A stretch of 43,667 nt of DNA. Source: an uncultured Prevotella sp. GTDB lineage: Bacteria > Bacteroidota > Bacteroidia > Bacteroidales > Bacteroidaceae. The position numbers and the translations under genes were made by a program. The DNA lies in assembly GCA_934183135.1 (NCBI GenBank), contig CAKPRX010000007.1, positions 1-43,667 on the forward strand, given 5' to 3'. Below are positions 18,647 through 27,468 of the stretch, in pieces. Under the pieces are notes generated by a model. It was not told the origin of the DNA and made no database searches. It worked only from the letters and a program-made list of their open reading frames with translations. Numbering within the stretch: position 1 is the first letter of the stretch; every line of letters starts with the position of its first letter.

Positions 18647-19489
18647 TTATTCTAAATCTATATGTTCTACATTGACGTTCTCGTGGAGAAACATGCGGGC
18701 GCCATCGCTAAACTTGTCGGCGTTCTCGGTAGTGAGGTAGCGGCAGGTGGCGTGGCGGGTACATCTCTGCTCTATCTCCGGGTGGCGTACGAAGTACTCC
18801 CTGAGACTGCTGGCCACATACTCGCCCTGGGGAACGATGCGTACGCCGCGGGGGGTGTACTTGAGTATCTTGGGAAGCAGGATGGGGTAGTGGGTACAGC
18901 CCAGGATGATGGCGTCTATCTTGGGGTCTTTGGCCATCAGCTCGTCGAGCCGCTTCTTGACAAAGTAGTCGGCGCCAGGGCTGTCGGCCTCGTTGTATTC
19001 TACCAGCGGTACCCAGAAGGGGCAGGCCACACCCGAGATGGTGAGGTCGGGCCAGAGCTTCTTGATTTCCATGTCGTAGCTGTGGCTCTTCACGGTGCCC
19101 TCGGTGGCCAGCAGGCCGACGTGGCCGCTCCTGGTGAGCTGGCCGATGACCTCGACGGTGGGCCTTATTACGCCCAGCACGCGCCGGGCAGGGTCCCACT
19201 GGGGCAGGTCGTTCTCCTGTATGGTGCGCAGGGCCTTGGCCGAGGCCGTGTTGCAGCCCAATATGACCAACTGGCACCCCAACTGGAAAAGTTTGAGAAC
19301 CGCCTGGCGGGTAAACTCGTACACGACATCGAACGAGCGGGGGCCATAGGGAGCCCGCGCGTTGTCGCCTAAGAAGATGTAGTCGTACTGAGGCAGTAGC
19401 TGGCGGATGCCATGCAGGATGGTGAGCCCTCCGTAGCCCGAGTCGAAAACTCCGATGGGCCCCGGAACCTGAGGTAGCGGGGTGTTCAT
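18647..19489 (-). CDS. murI: Glutamate racemase
   Basis: Makes D-glutamate for peptidoglycan. The ATG at 19489 overlaps the ompH stop (ATGA) and is preferred over an in-frame TTG at 19498, giving 280 residues. The N-terminal GVFDSGYGGLTIL and FLGDNARAPYGPRS segments and both catalytic cysteines are present: C79 (VILGCNTASAKA) and C198 (AIILGCTHYP). It joins the Skp genes and rbfA in one minus-strand operon. Confidence 0.96.
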   Translation of the reverse strand: MNTPLPQVPGPIGVFDSGYGGLTILHGIRQLLPQYDYIFLGDNARAPYGPRSFDVVYEFTRQAVLKLFQLGCQLVILGCNTASAKALRTIQENDLPQWDPARRVLGVIRPTVEVIGQLTRSGHVGLLATEGTVKSHSYDMEIKKLWPDLTISGVACPFWVPLVEYNEADSPGADYFVKKRLDELMAKDPKIDAIILGCTHYPILLPKILKYTPRGVRIVPQGEYVASSLREYFVRHPEIEQRCTRHATCRYLTTENADKFSDGARMFLHENVNVEHIDLE

Positions 19490-20004
19490 TGCAGACAATC
19501 CTTTACCAGGGCCGAGATGTCCTCGCCGGCAGTGGCGTTGACATAGGGCAGGTTGTCATTATCGGTATTGAGCACGAAGAGAAAACCGCGCGCCTCGCCG
19601 ATGCCGCGCAGTACCTCGGCCAGCTTGGCCTTGAGAGGGGCATAGGCATCGGTCTCGGCCTGCTGGAGCAGTCGCTTGGCCTCTTCCTTGAATGCTATGT
19701 TCTTGGCTATCAGTTCCTGGAGCTCGGCCTGGCGTTTTTGCAGTATTGACGGTGCGAAGTCTTTCTGGCCTTCCAGAAACTGCTCATACTTCTTGTTGAA
19801 CTCGTCCTCGACACGTTTCATCTCGTTGTCGTACTTGGTCTTCAGCGTTGCCAGCTTGGTCTGAGCCGTAGCATACTCTGGCATCGACTTGAGCGCCTGC
19901 TGGTAGCTCAGGTAGCCAAACTTGATGGCCGTCTGGGCCTGGGCCATGAGCGGAAGCATCAGTAAAACTAAGGAAAAAAGCAATTTTCTCATATCGATAG
20001 TCAT
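19486..20004 (-). CDS. OmpH/Skp-family periplasmic chaperone, paralogue 1
   Basis: A 172-residue protein with a signal peptide (MRKLLFSLVLLMLPLMAQAQ) and a charged coiled-coil body (ATLKTKYDNEMKRVEDEFNK, AELQELIAKNIAFKEEAKRL), the Skp fold that escorts unfolded outer-membrane proteins. The ATG at 19992, which starts directly with the signal peptide, is as plausible as the one at 20004. It is the last of three tandem skp genes behind bamA and overlaps murI by 4 bases. It ends LPYVNATAGEDISALVKDCL, like paralogue 3 in proposing a lone C-terminal helix. Confidence 0.9.
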   Translation of the reverse strand: MTIDMRKLLFSLVLLMLPLMAQAQTAIKFGYLSYQQALKSMPEYATAQTKLATLKTKYDNEMKRVEDEFNKKYEQFLEGQKDFAPSILQKRQAELQELIAKNIAFKEEAKRLLQQAETDAYAPLKAKLAEVLRGIGEARGFLFVLNTDNDNLPYVNATAGEDISALVKDCLQ

Positions 20005-20069
20005 TTATGGTTGAGAAAAAAGGACAGGCACTATGGCCTGCCCTGTCTATCTGGTAAATAGTGTCTTCG

Positions 20070-20564
20070 TTACTTGCCCACCTTGGCCTTCACCTCTGCG
20101 GTGATGTCCTTTACGTTGTCGCCAACGTACACGAGAGCATCGGTAGCACCCTCGAAGATGAAGGTGTAGGCACCGGCCTTACCGACAGCGTTGATGGCAT
20201 TGCGAACCTTGGTGCTGATAGGCTCCATGAGCTCTTCGCTCTTCTTCTGGAGTTCCTTCTGAGCGTCCTGGTAAGCCTGCTGCATCTTCTGGTAAAGTCC
20301 CTGCAGCTCCTCCTCGGTCTCCTTCTGCTTAGAGGGGTTCATGGAGCTCTTGGACTTCTCGTACTCCTGGCTCTTGCGGTTCAGCTCGTCCTGCATGCCC
20401 TTCATTTCGTTTTCCTTCTGCTTCTGGAGAGCAGCCATCTCGCCCTGGGCCTTTGCAAAGTCGGGCAGCGACTGTACTACTTCCTGCGTGTTAACTTTGC
20501 CGAACTTCTGGGCGAATACGGCCATTGGTGCGCAAAGCATCAACATCAAAATAATTTTCTTCAT
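20070..20564 (-). CDS. OmpH/Skp-family periplasmic chaperone, paralogue 2
   Basis: A 164-residue protein with signal peptide MKKIILMLMLCAPMAVFAQ, then KFGKVNTQEVVQSLPDFAKA and a long lysine/glutamate-rich coiled coil (KQKENEMKGMQDELNRKSQE, QKETEEELQGLYQKMQQAYQ). It closes with the family's beta segment AYTFIFEGATDALVYVGDNV. This is the middle gene of the tandem set, 65 bases before paralogue 1. Expected to act in the periplasm on BamA substrates. Confidence 0.92.
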   Translation of the reverse strand: MKKIILMLMLCAPMAVFAQKFGKVNTQEVVQSLPDFAKAQGEMAALQKQKENEMKGMQDELNRKSQEYEKSKSSMNPSKQKETEEELQGLYQKMQQAYQDAQKELQKKSEELMEPISTKVRNAINAVGKAGAYTFIFEGATDALVYVGDNVKDITAEVKAKVGK

Positions 20565-20589
20565 TGTTCTTGTTCTATTTAAAATGTTA

Positions 20590-21108
20590 TTAGTTATTAT
20601 TCGAGTAACCCAGTTTCTGGAGCACCTCGTTAGAGATGTCTATCTTGGGAGAGCCAAAGATGATGCCGTTGTCGCTGGCACGGTCCAGCACCAGGCTGTA
20701 ACCACGCGCCTCGGATATCTCCTTGACCACGTTGTATATCTCTTCCTGGATGGGAGACATCAGGCTCTCGCGCTTCTTGAACAGCTCGCCTTCCGGGCCG
20801 AAGTATTTTTTCTTCAGGTCGGCCGCCTCCTTCTCTTTCTTCATTATCTCTTCCTGCTTGGCTGTCTTCTGCTCCTTGGAGAGAAACACCACCTCGTTCT
20901 GGTAGTTCTTGTACATGGTGGCAGCCTGCGTGTTGAGCGCCTCGACCTCGGCCTGCCATTTCTTGCTTACCTGGTTGAGCTGCTCGTTGGCTCGCTCGTA
21001 AGCGGGGATGTTCTTGAGGATATACTCCATATCCATCAGGGCAAATTTCTGTGCGTGGGCGGTCACCGCCATCATCGCTAGGAGGCATATAGTTAGTATC
21101 TTTTTCAT
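20590..21108 (-). CDS. OmpH/Skp-family periplasmic chaperone, paralogue 3
   Basis: A 172-residue protein with signal peptide MKKILTICLLAMMAVTAHAQ, then KFALMDMEYILKNIPAYERA and a coiled coil (NYQNEVVFLSKEQKTAKQEE, MKKEKEAADLKKKYFGPEGE). It ends in the beta segment GYSLVLDRASDNGIIFGSPK. It lies 80 bases after bamA and 25 bases before paralogue 2. P. gingivalis has the same bamA-then-tandem-ompH order, which supports a role in outer-membrane protein delivery. Confidence 0.92.
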   Translation of the reverse strand: MKKILTICLLAMMAVTAHAQKFALMDMEYILKNIPAYERANEQLNQVSKKWQAEVEALNTQAATMYKNYQNEVVFLSKEQKTAKQEEIMKKEKEAADLKKKYFGPEGELFKKRESLMSPIQEEIYNVVKEISEARGYSLVLDRASDNGIIFGSPKIDISNEVLQKLGYSNNN

Positions 21109-21188
21109 ATCTACACCTTAATTATGTTATGGGGTGGCCGCGGCTGTGCCTGTGTTACCCCGCGGGCCACCTGTCGCGTATCGTGCCG

Positions 21189-23807
21189 TTAGAACTCCTG
21201 ACCCAGGATGAAGTGGAAGTTAGAACCACCCTTCTTGAAGTTCACATTGTCCTTGTCGAAGCCGTAGGCCCAGTCGATACCCATCAAGCCCACCATGGGG
21301 AGGAAGATGCGCACGCCGATACCGGCCGACCGCTTCATGTCAAAGGGATTGAACTTGCCTGTGTCGGTCCATGCGTTACCGGCCTCGGCAAAGCCCAGTC
21401 CGTAGATGGTGGTGTTGCCCAGCATGAACGGGTAGCGCAGCTCCATGGTAAACCGGTCGTAGGCGTAGCCGTTATAGGCCAGCGAACCATTCTCGTAACC
21501 ACGCAGGCCGATGGTTTCCTCAGCATAGCCCGAGGAGTAGCCACTCATACCGTCACCACCCATGTAGTAAGTCTCGAAGGGCGATTTCTTGTACTTGTTG
21601 TAGCTTCCTAACAGACCCATCTCCACGCGCGTCATCAGTACCAGACACTTCTGTCCGTTGGTGAGGGCGGTGTAAGTCTTGGCCTTGAACTTCCACTTGT
21701 GGTACTCTACCCAGCGGTACTTTTCCTGCTGCTCCTGCGAGTAGGTAACCGACTGGTAGTTGTTGGCCAGGTTCTTGTAGTCCTTCTTGTCCCACTTAGA
21801 CCATGGCGGGGTAAGCGTTACCGAAGCCAGGAACTCTGAGCCACGACGTGGGAAGAGCTGGTTGTCGGTCGAGGTGCGGCTCAGCGACAGGCTCAGGTTC
21901 AGGTTGTTGGCGTTACCGTTAGTCATCAGGAAGTAGCGCCAGTTCTTGAGCATGTAGCGGGTGTAAGCCAGTGACACGGAGAGCTGGAAGTAGTCGTCGG
22001 GCCAGCGGAGGCGCTTGCCCCAGCCCAGGGAGAGACCGAACATCTTGACAAAGGTGTCGGGGTCATAGTAGCTCTCGTAGTTATTGTAGTAGCTGCTGCC
22101 ATAACCATACAGGTAGTTATAGTAGTTGTTCATCGCGGCACTGTTGTAGTAAGTGCTCGACACGTCGGTCTGCTTAGAGAAGAAGGCGCCGACCGTGAGC
22201 TGTACAGGGCGCTTGCCTCCAAACCAGTTGGTAGAGTAGCTGGCGTTGTAACTCTGGTAGTAGGTACCGTTGGTCTGTGCGCCGATCTGCAGGACCTCGC
22301 CGTCGCCGATGGGCAGTATGCCACGGTGCTCGCGGTTCTTGTTAAAGAGGTTGCGCATGGAGAAGTTGTTCAGCTTCAGACCGATGCGGCCTATCACGCC
22401 AGTCTGTCCCCATCCCAGCGAGAACTCTATCTGGTCGTTGCTCTTCTGTTCCAGGTTCCAGTTGATGTCTACCGTACCGTCCTCCACGTTGGGGTGTACG
22501 TCGGGGAGCACTTTCTCGGGCTCGAAGTGGCCCATCGAGGCCAGCTCGCGCTGAGAGCGCTGCAGCGACTCCTTAGAGAACAGGTCGCCGGGCTTGGTAC
22601 GCAGCTCGCGGCGTATCACGTTCTCGTACAGACGGTCGTTGCCGTTGATACGCACATGGTTGATGTGGGCCTGGGGGCCTTCCTGGATACGCATCTCCAG
22701 GTCAATACTGTCGCCCACCACATTGACCTCGGCGGGAACCAGGTTGTAGAACAGGTAGCCCGTGTTCCAGTAGTTGTTGCCCACGGCGTCCTCGTCCTCG
22801 GTAAGGCGCTTGTTGAGCAGTTTCTGATTGTACACGTCGCCCTTGTGCATACCCAGCACGCGGCTCAGGTAGTCGGTCGTGTAGACCGTGTTGCCCACCC
22901 ACGACACGTTGCGCAGGTAGTACTTCTTGCCCTCGTTTACCTTGACGTATATGTCCACGTGCTTGCTGTCATAGTTCCACACGCTGTCGGCCACTATCTC
23001 GGCGTCGCGATAACCATATTCGTTGTACTTGTCTATCAGGTTCTTCTTGTCAGTAGCCCAGCGTTCTGGGGTAAACTTCTTGGCTTTGAGGAAGCTGCTG
23101 AGTTTGCCCGCCTCGTGTGTCTTGGCAAAGGCGCCCTTCTTCAGGAAGCCACCCTTGATCTTGCTGGCATTGAGCTGGTCGTTGCCCTCGATGACGATAC
23201 GGTGTACCTTCATTTTCTCCTTCTTGTCTACCACCACGTCGAGTATCACCTGGTTTTTGCCAGCCACGTCCTCGCGCTGGTTTATCTCGATGTCGGCGTT
23301 CTTGTAGCCCTTGTCGTCAAAATACTTTTTCGCCAGTATCTTGGCGCGGTCTATGGAGTTAGGCGTTATCTGCATGCCTTTGAGCAAGCCCAGCTTGGTC
23401 TCCATATCCTCGCGCTCAGACTTCTTCAGGCCCACGTAGTTGATGGTAGAGACACGCGGCCTGACCTTCAGGGCTATGTGCAGATACGCCTTGTCGGCTA
23501 TGAGCGAGTCTACGTATATCTTTACCTGCGAGAAGAGTCCATGTTTCCAGTAGCGCTTCACGGCATCGGTTATCTGCGAGCCTGGGAGCTCTATCTGCTG
23601 GCCCACGGTCAGTTCGGATATGCCCGTGAGCACATAGTCCTCGTACCCCTCTACGCCCGACACGTTGATGCCGGCGATGGTCACCGTGCGCGGTGTGCCC
23701 GCATAGCTTATCTCGGGATGTACTATCTTGTCCTGAGCGTACATGGTTGTGCCGGCCGTCAGTACGATGGCCATCAGCAACACCTTATTGATTATCTTCA
23801 TTTTCAT
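21189..23807 (-). CDS. bamA: Outer membrane assembly factor BamA
   Basis: Core of the BAM complex that folds beta-barrels into the outer membrane. From the ATG at 23807 it has 872 residues with signal peptide MKMKIINKVLLMAIVLTAGT then TMYAQ. The open frame continues upstream into uppS, but that part is not signal-like. POTRA-type segments (VGLKKSEREDMETKLGLLKG, HVRINGNDRLYENVIRRELR) span about residues 40-480. The barrel follows, with the family's YSSGYAEETIGLRGYENGSL (an RGY/VRGF-type motif) and a C-terminal strand ending NFHFILGQEF, whose terminal Phe is the usual barrel signal. It begins one base after the uppS stop. Confidence 0.95.
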   Translation of the reverse strand: MKMKIINKVLLMAIVLTAGTTMYAQDKIVHPEISYAGTPRTVTIAGINVSGVEGYEDYVLTGISELTVGQQIELPGSQITDAVKRYWKHGLFSQVKIYVDSLIADKAYLHIALKVRPRVSTINYVGLKKSEREDMETKLGLLKGMQITPNSIDRAKILAKKYFDDKGYKNADIEINQREDVAGKNQVILDVVVDKKEKMKVHRIVIEGNDQLNASKIKGGFLKKGAFAKTHEAGKLSSFLKAKKFTPERWATDKKNLIDKYNEYGYRDAEIVADSVWNYDSKHVDIYVKVNEGKKYYLRNVSWVGNTVYTTDYLSRVLGMHKGDVYNQKLLNKRLTEDEDAVGNNYWNTGYLFYNLVPAEVNVVGDSIDLEMRIQEGPQAHINHVRINGNDRLYENVIRRELRTKPGDLFSKESLQRSQRELASMGHFEPEKVLPDVHPNVEDGTVDINWNLEQKSNDQIEFSLGWGQTGVIGRIGLKLNNFSMRNLFNKNREHRGILPIGDGEVLQIGAQTNGTYYQSYNASYSTNWFGGKRPVQLTVGAFFSKQTDVSSTYYNSAAMNNYYNYLYGYGSSYYNNYESYYDPDTFVKMFGLSLGWGKRLRWPDDYFQLSVSLAYTRYMLKNWRYFLMTNGNANNLNLSLSLSRTSTDNQLFPRRGSEFLASVTLTPPWSKWDKKDYKNLANNYQSVTYSQEQQEKYRWVEYHKWKFKAKTYTALTNGQKCLVLMTRVEMGLLGSYNKYKKSPFETYYMGGDGMSGYSSGYAEETIGLRGYENGSLAYNGYAYDRFTMELRYPFMLGNTTIYGLGFAEAGNAWTDTGKFNPFDMKRSAGIGVRIFLPMVGLMGIDWAYGFDKDNVNFKKGGSNFHFILGQEF

Positions 23808-23808
23808 C

Positions 23809-24564
23809 CTATTTTTCATTTTCCACTTGTTCCTCGGTCTTGCCAAAGCGGCGCTGCCGGCGCTGATAGCTGCGTATGGCTTCGTGTAGGCAGTGCTCGT
23901 CAAAGTCGGGCCAGTAGGTGTCGGTAAAGTACAGTTCGGAGTAGGCTATCTGCCACAGCAGGTAGTTGGATATGCGCAGCTCGCCCCCCGTGCGTATCAG
24001 CAGGTCGGGGTCGGGCATGAAGGCCGTGTCCAGATGGTCGCTTACCGTCTGCTCGGTGATGCTGCGTGCTATCTCGTCGGGCGTGGCCTGTGGTGCCTGC
24101 CTCAGGGCCTGGTCTACTATCTGGCGTACGGCGCGGGTTATCTCCCAGCGCGACGAGTAGCTCAGCGCCACTACCATGGTCATGGCATCGTTGTGGGCGG
24201 TATGCTCCATCACCTCCTGTAGCTTGGCCTGTACGGCTTCGGGCAGCCGGGCTATGTCGCCTATCACCCTGAAGCGTACGTTGTTCTTCATAAAGATTTC
24301 GTCCTCAAGCGAGGTCAGTACCAATCCCATCAGTGCTGATATCTCATCAGCCGGACGGTTCCAGTTCTCGGTCGAAAAAGTATAGAGTGTAAGATATTTG
24401 ACACCGAGCCGGGTACATTCAGAGGTAATCTTGCGTACCGTGTCCACGCCTGCCTGGTGGCCATAGCTACGGGGCTTGCCGCGTTCGGCTGCCCAGCGCC
24501 CGTTGCCGTCCATGATGATGGCCACGTGCTGCGGTACACGGTTCATATCTATATCGTTTGCCAT
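23809..24564 (-). CDS. uppS: Undecaprenyl diphosphate synthase
   Basis: Extends farnesyl diphosphate to the C55 lipid carrier for peptidoglycan and O-antigen. The 251-residue cis-prenyltransferase has [20 protein letters not shown] with catalytic Asp19, then [27 protein letters not shown] and the C-terminal [20 protein letters not shown] and YSELYFTD motifs. Its ATG shares a base with the PorG-like stop (TAATG). The uppS-bamA order is conserved in Bacteroidales. Confidence 0.97.
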   Translation of the reverse strand: MANDIDMNRVPQHVAIIMDGNGRWAAERGKPRSYGHQAGVDTVRKITSECTRLGVKYLTLYTFSTENWNRPADEISALMGLVLTSLEDEIFMKNNVRFRVIGDIARLPEAVQAKLQEVMEHTAHNDAMTMVVALSYSSRWEITRAVRQIVDQALRQAPQATPDEIARSITEQTVSDHLDTAFMPDPDLLIRTGGELRISNYLLWQIAYSELYFTDTYWPDFDEHCLHEAIRSYQRRQRRFGKTEEQVENEK

Positions 24565-25241
24565 TAGTCGTCGTTGTTACAGGTTCTACATTTGCTCATA
24601 AAGCTGTAGGTAAGGGTAAGTTGCAGGGCGCTGTAGCAGTCGGTGTTCTTGAACAGGCCGCTGCTCCTGATGCCGTAGGGGTCGGCCATACCGTCCAGCT
24701 TGTCGCTGAGCGCGAAGTGTACACGCCACTCCACGCCGAGGTTGAGGCGTTTCCTGAGTTTATACTTTACGCCCAGTCCCAGGGGGACGTTGGCGGTAAA
24801 TACGCTGTTGTCGCCCGACACGTAGGTGGCTCCTATGCCGCCGAAGATGAAGGGCGTGAGGCGCTTGGCGCCCCGGTAGTCGCGCCCGGTGCCATAGGGC
24901 CAGAAGTTGTACTCGTAGGTCACCCCCACGTCTACCAGCGAGTGGCTGAAGGTGTAGCCGCGTGTGGCCTCGTCGGGGTAGTAGGTCTTCACGTCGGCCG
25001 CCGCTCCCTTGAGCTTGCCGAATGAGCCTGTAAGGCGGAACCCCATGTACGGGTTGAGTATGCGCCTGAGCACCACCGCCCCCATGGGCTGCATGTTCTT
25101 CAGCACGTTGCCGTTGAAGTCGCCCTCGTACGACACCGTGCCTACTCCGCCGCCTATCTCCATCAGGTATTCGTCGTCTTGCTGGGCTTTCAGGCTCAGC
25201 GCCGACAGCAGGAGCATCGTGGCAAGCAGGACTCTTCTCAT
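24564..25241 (-). CDS. porG: DUF6089 / PorG-like outer-membrane protein
   Basis: A 225-residue beta-barrel-like protein with signal peptide [20 protein letters not shown]. The body alternates glycine and aromatic residues: [55 protein letters not shown] and [20 protein letters not shown]. It ends [20 protein letters not shown] with two cysteines. This pattern and its place directly before uppS and bamA match PorG, an outer-membrane component linked to the type IX secretion core in P. gingivalis. Assignment is from family pattern and synteny. Confidence 0.8.
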   Translation of the reverse strand: MRRVLLATMLLLSALSLKAQQDDEYLMEIGGGVGTVSYEGDFNGNVLKNMQPMGAVVLRRILNPYMGFRLTGSFGKLKGAAADVKTYYPDEATRGYTFSHSLVDVGVTYEYNFWPYGTGRDYRGAKRLTPFIFGGIGATYVSGDNSVFTANVPLGLGVKYKLRKRLNLGVEWRVHFALSDKLDGMADPYGIRSSGLFKNTDCYSALQLTLTYSFMSKCRTCNNDD

Positions 25242-25254
25242 CGCAGTGGGGCGT

Positions 25255-26652
25255 TTATTCGCCGAAATAGGTCTCGTCGGTCTTCCATCCCAGCCGGTTC
25301 AGCCGGCCGCGCCATACGTCGCCGTTGCTGGCGATGACCCACAGGTAGTTCTGGCTGTCGCGGGCGAAGGCAAACTTGCCACTCTCCGAGCTGAAGTTCT
25401 CGGGCAGGTTGTACAGTGTGTTGATGCGCCACGTGATGCCACCGTCGGTGCTGGCGTAGAGTCCGCCGAACGCCGCCTCGTGGCTGTTGCCCAGTCCACG
25501 GCCGCCCAGGGCCAGCATGAAGTCGCCGTAGTTTACCACCTGCAGGTTCTCCATGTTAGGCAGGCAGAACTGGTTGTCGCGGGCCACGTTCATATATGTC
25601 CAGGGCTGTGGCTCGCTTTGGCTGTCGGTCTCTTCGATACGTGCCCATGTCTGGCTGTTGTACGCTGCGGTACCTGTGAGCACCACGCGGTTTGTCTTCT
25701 GGTTGGTAATCAGCTTGCGCACCATGATGCTGTAGTTGTCCGTGGGCAGCGAGTCGGCAGGCGTGTCCATAGCCTGCTGCTGCCAGCTGGCGCCGTCGGC
25801 CGAGGCCATCAGGCTGCGGTCGGTGCCCAGCGCGTAGACCATCTTGTCGCTGGCGCCCAGTATGCGGCTCAGGCTCACCTCGCCCACGCGGGTCCAGGTG
25901 GCGGCGTCGGCCGATGTGTACACGGCTCCGTCCTTGGCATAGGTGTAGAAGCGGCCGCCCATGACGGCTATGTTCTTGTAGAAGTCGGTGCCCAGGTCTG
26001 TGTCGGGCGTCACCTCGCGCCACTGTACCGTGCTGCCCTCGTCGGTCACGTAGATGCGTGGTCTGTCTATGTCGCGTCCCACCACGTAGACCTGTCCGTT
26101 AAGGGCCAGGGCCCTCATGGCGGTCATGTCGGCCATGGCCGGGCTGTTGCCGGCCAGCCGCCACTTGAATACGTTGGGTTTCTCGCGGTGTATGTTGACC
26201 TTGACGGTATAGTCTACCGTGCCCAGTCCCGACAGGCTCAGCACCCTGAACGTGCGGGGCTTGTAGAAGCTGATGGAGTCCGAGCTGCTGAACAGCTTTA
26301 GCGTGTCGCTGGTCATGCTCTTTATCAGTATGGTCGAGCTGCTCTTGGCGGTGGCCGAGCAGATTATCTTGGCGCTGTCAATGCCTACCGGCAGCGAGTC
26401 GGGGTTGTATATCTCGTGGTTTATCTGGTCTATGTAGAAGATGTAGTCACTGCAGTCTATCGTGGTCTGGTACGTGCTGTCCTTACCCGATTTTCCCACG
26501 GTGTCCTTCACTATCTTCTGGGTTCCCAGGGAGAACGCGGTGATGCCTGTCTCGTTAGAATAAGTCACTTCTGTGTCATCGTCGCCGAAGCAGGAAGTCA
26601 TGACAAATATAGTCGATACCAATAAGATAAAAGGTATGAGCTTTCTTTTCAT
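25255..26652 (-). CDS. DUF6242 lipoprotein with beta-propeller-like C-terminus
   Basis: A 465-residue lipoprotein: signal MKRKLIPFILLVSTIFVMTS with lipidated Cys21, followed by FGDDD, an acidic stretch resembling the Bacteroidetes surface lipoprotein export signal. The N-terminal domain (GITAFSLGTQKI, YIFYIDQINHEIYNPDSLP) is typical of DUF6242. The C-terminal two-thirds has repeated VYTSADAATWTRVGE, MASADGASWQQQAM and LYASTDGGITWRIN units, the Asp-box style of sialidase/BNR propellers. It starts the envelope cluster, 13 bases before the PorG-like gene. Function is unknown. Confidence 0.8.
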   Translation of the reverse strand: MKRKLIPFILLVSTIFVMTSCFGDDDTEVTYSNETGITAFSLGTQKIVKDTVGKSGKDSTYQTTIDCSDYIFYIDQINHEIYNPDSLPVGIDSAKIICSATAKSSSTILIKSMTSDTLKLFSSSDSISFYKPRTFRVLSLSGLGTVDYTVKVNIHREKPNVFKWRLAGNSPAMADMTAMRALALNGQVYVVGRDIDRPRIYVTDEGSTVQWREVTPDTDLGTDFYKNIAVMGGRFYTYAKDGAVYTSADAATWTRVGEVSLSRILGASDKMVYALGTDRSLMASADGASWQQQAMDTPADSLPTDNYSIMVRKLITNQKTNRVVLTGTAAYNSQTWARIEETDSQSEPQPWTYMNVARDNQFCLPNMENLQVVNYGDFMLALGGRGLGNSHEAAFGGLYASTDGGITWRINTLYNLPENFSSESGKFAFARDSQNYLWVIASNGDVWRGRLNRLGWKTDETYFGE

Positions 26653-26679
26653 TACACTCTATGTTAAATATTTTAGATG

Positions 26680-26687
26680 CAAATTTA
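26680..26687 (-). promoter_or_regulatory. -7 element for the envelope cluster
   Basis: The minus strand reads TAAATTTG (TAnnTTTG) 28 bases upstream of the DUF6242 lipoprotein ATG. The region is strongly AT-rich, but no TTTG stands at the standard -33 spacing. Confidence 0.45.
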
Positions 26688-26964
26688 ATCAGAATAATTC
26701 AAATAGCGCGTACTTTTACGCTTTTATTATGTAAATTAGTCATTACAGCTGTGTTTTTTAAGGTTTGTTTAGTGATTGTGACGTGGCCGGCGGGCTGGGC
26801 CAGGGGGGCCTATATATAATAAGGTGTGCTGCCCGCGGCCGGCGCGATGACCAGACCGTTGCCCGCAGCCGTAAGTGCCGTCTGCCGACATTACGGGGCG
26901 GTCTCCAAGGGGGCTATGTGGCGTGGGCCAATGTGTGCGCCCTGGTCGTTATGGCCGTGGCTCC
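26688..26964. other. Intergenic DNA before repeat copy B
   Basis: No gene is supported. It contains the 18-mer CTATATATAATAAGGTGT (26810-26827), also found just after the DUF3137/MPN403-like gene, and about 130 bases of GC-rich DNA leading into the repeat. Open frames here do not resemble proteins. Confidence 0.5.
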
Positions 26965-27445
26965 TGTGGCGAAAAACCTTTACACCCGGCTGTATATTTA
27001 TGCAAAACTCGAGGCGAAAATGTATAAATATACAGCCGTAACGCCCACTTTTCGGGGCGTAATTTCCGGAAAAACTTGTCAAACCAGGACTGTTTTCGGG
27101 GCCCTCGGGGCCGTTTCGGGGCATGGTGAGGGCCGCAAAAGTAACAACCTTTTACAAAATGGGAGTATTTGGCACCTTTTTCGCTTCTGTTTTCGGCTCT
27201 TCCGAGGCCGGTTTTCGGAGCTACAGAGATGGTCATTTTTTTGCTCGCGATGGTCATTACGATCCTAATGACCATCGCGAGCACTCTAAAGGTGGTTTTC
27301 GGGTGGCCCGAAAATGTCAGTTTTCGACACCGCAGCCCCCACGGCGGGCGTACAGACTGATTATGGAAGGCCGAAATGCCCTTGCCAGGCGTCAAAACAC
27401 GGAAAATGTATATTTATACATTATCAGAAAAAACTTTACGATAGG
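26965..27445 (+). repeat. Dispersed ~480-bp structured repeat, copy B
   Basis: Same layout and orientation as copies A and C, ending 24 bases from the WYL gene stop. Hairpin 1 (26987-27003 / 27021-27037) has one G-U-type pair and has lost its outer A/T pairs. The right-end copy at 27407-27420 reads TGTATATTTATACA, differing from A and C exactly where the second hairpin arm differs. Hairpin 2 is 18 bp (27242-27259 / 27266-27283, loop CGATCC), with the spare arm GATGGTCATT at 27228-27237. Confidence 0.85.
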
Positions 27446-27468
27446 GACTGATTTCTTTATCCTGTACC

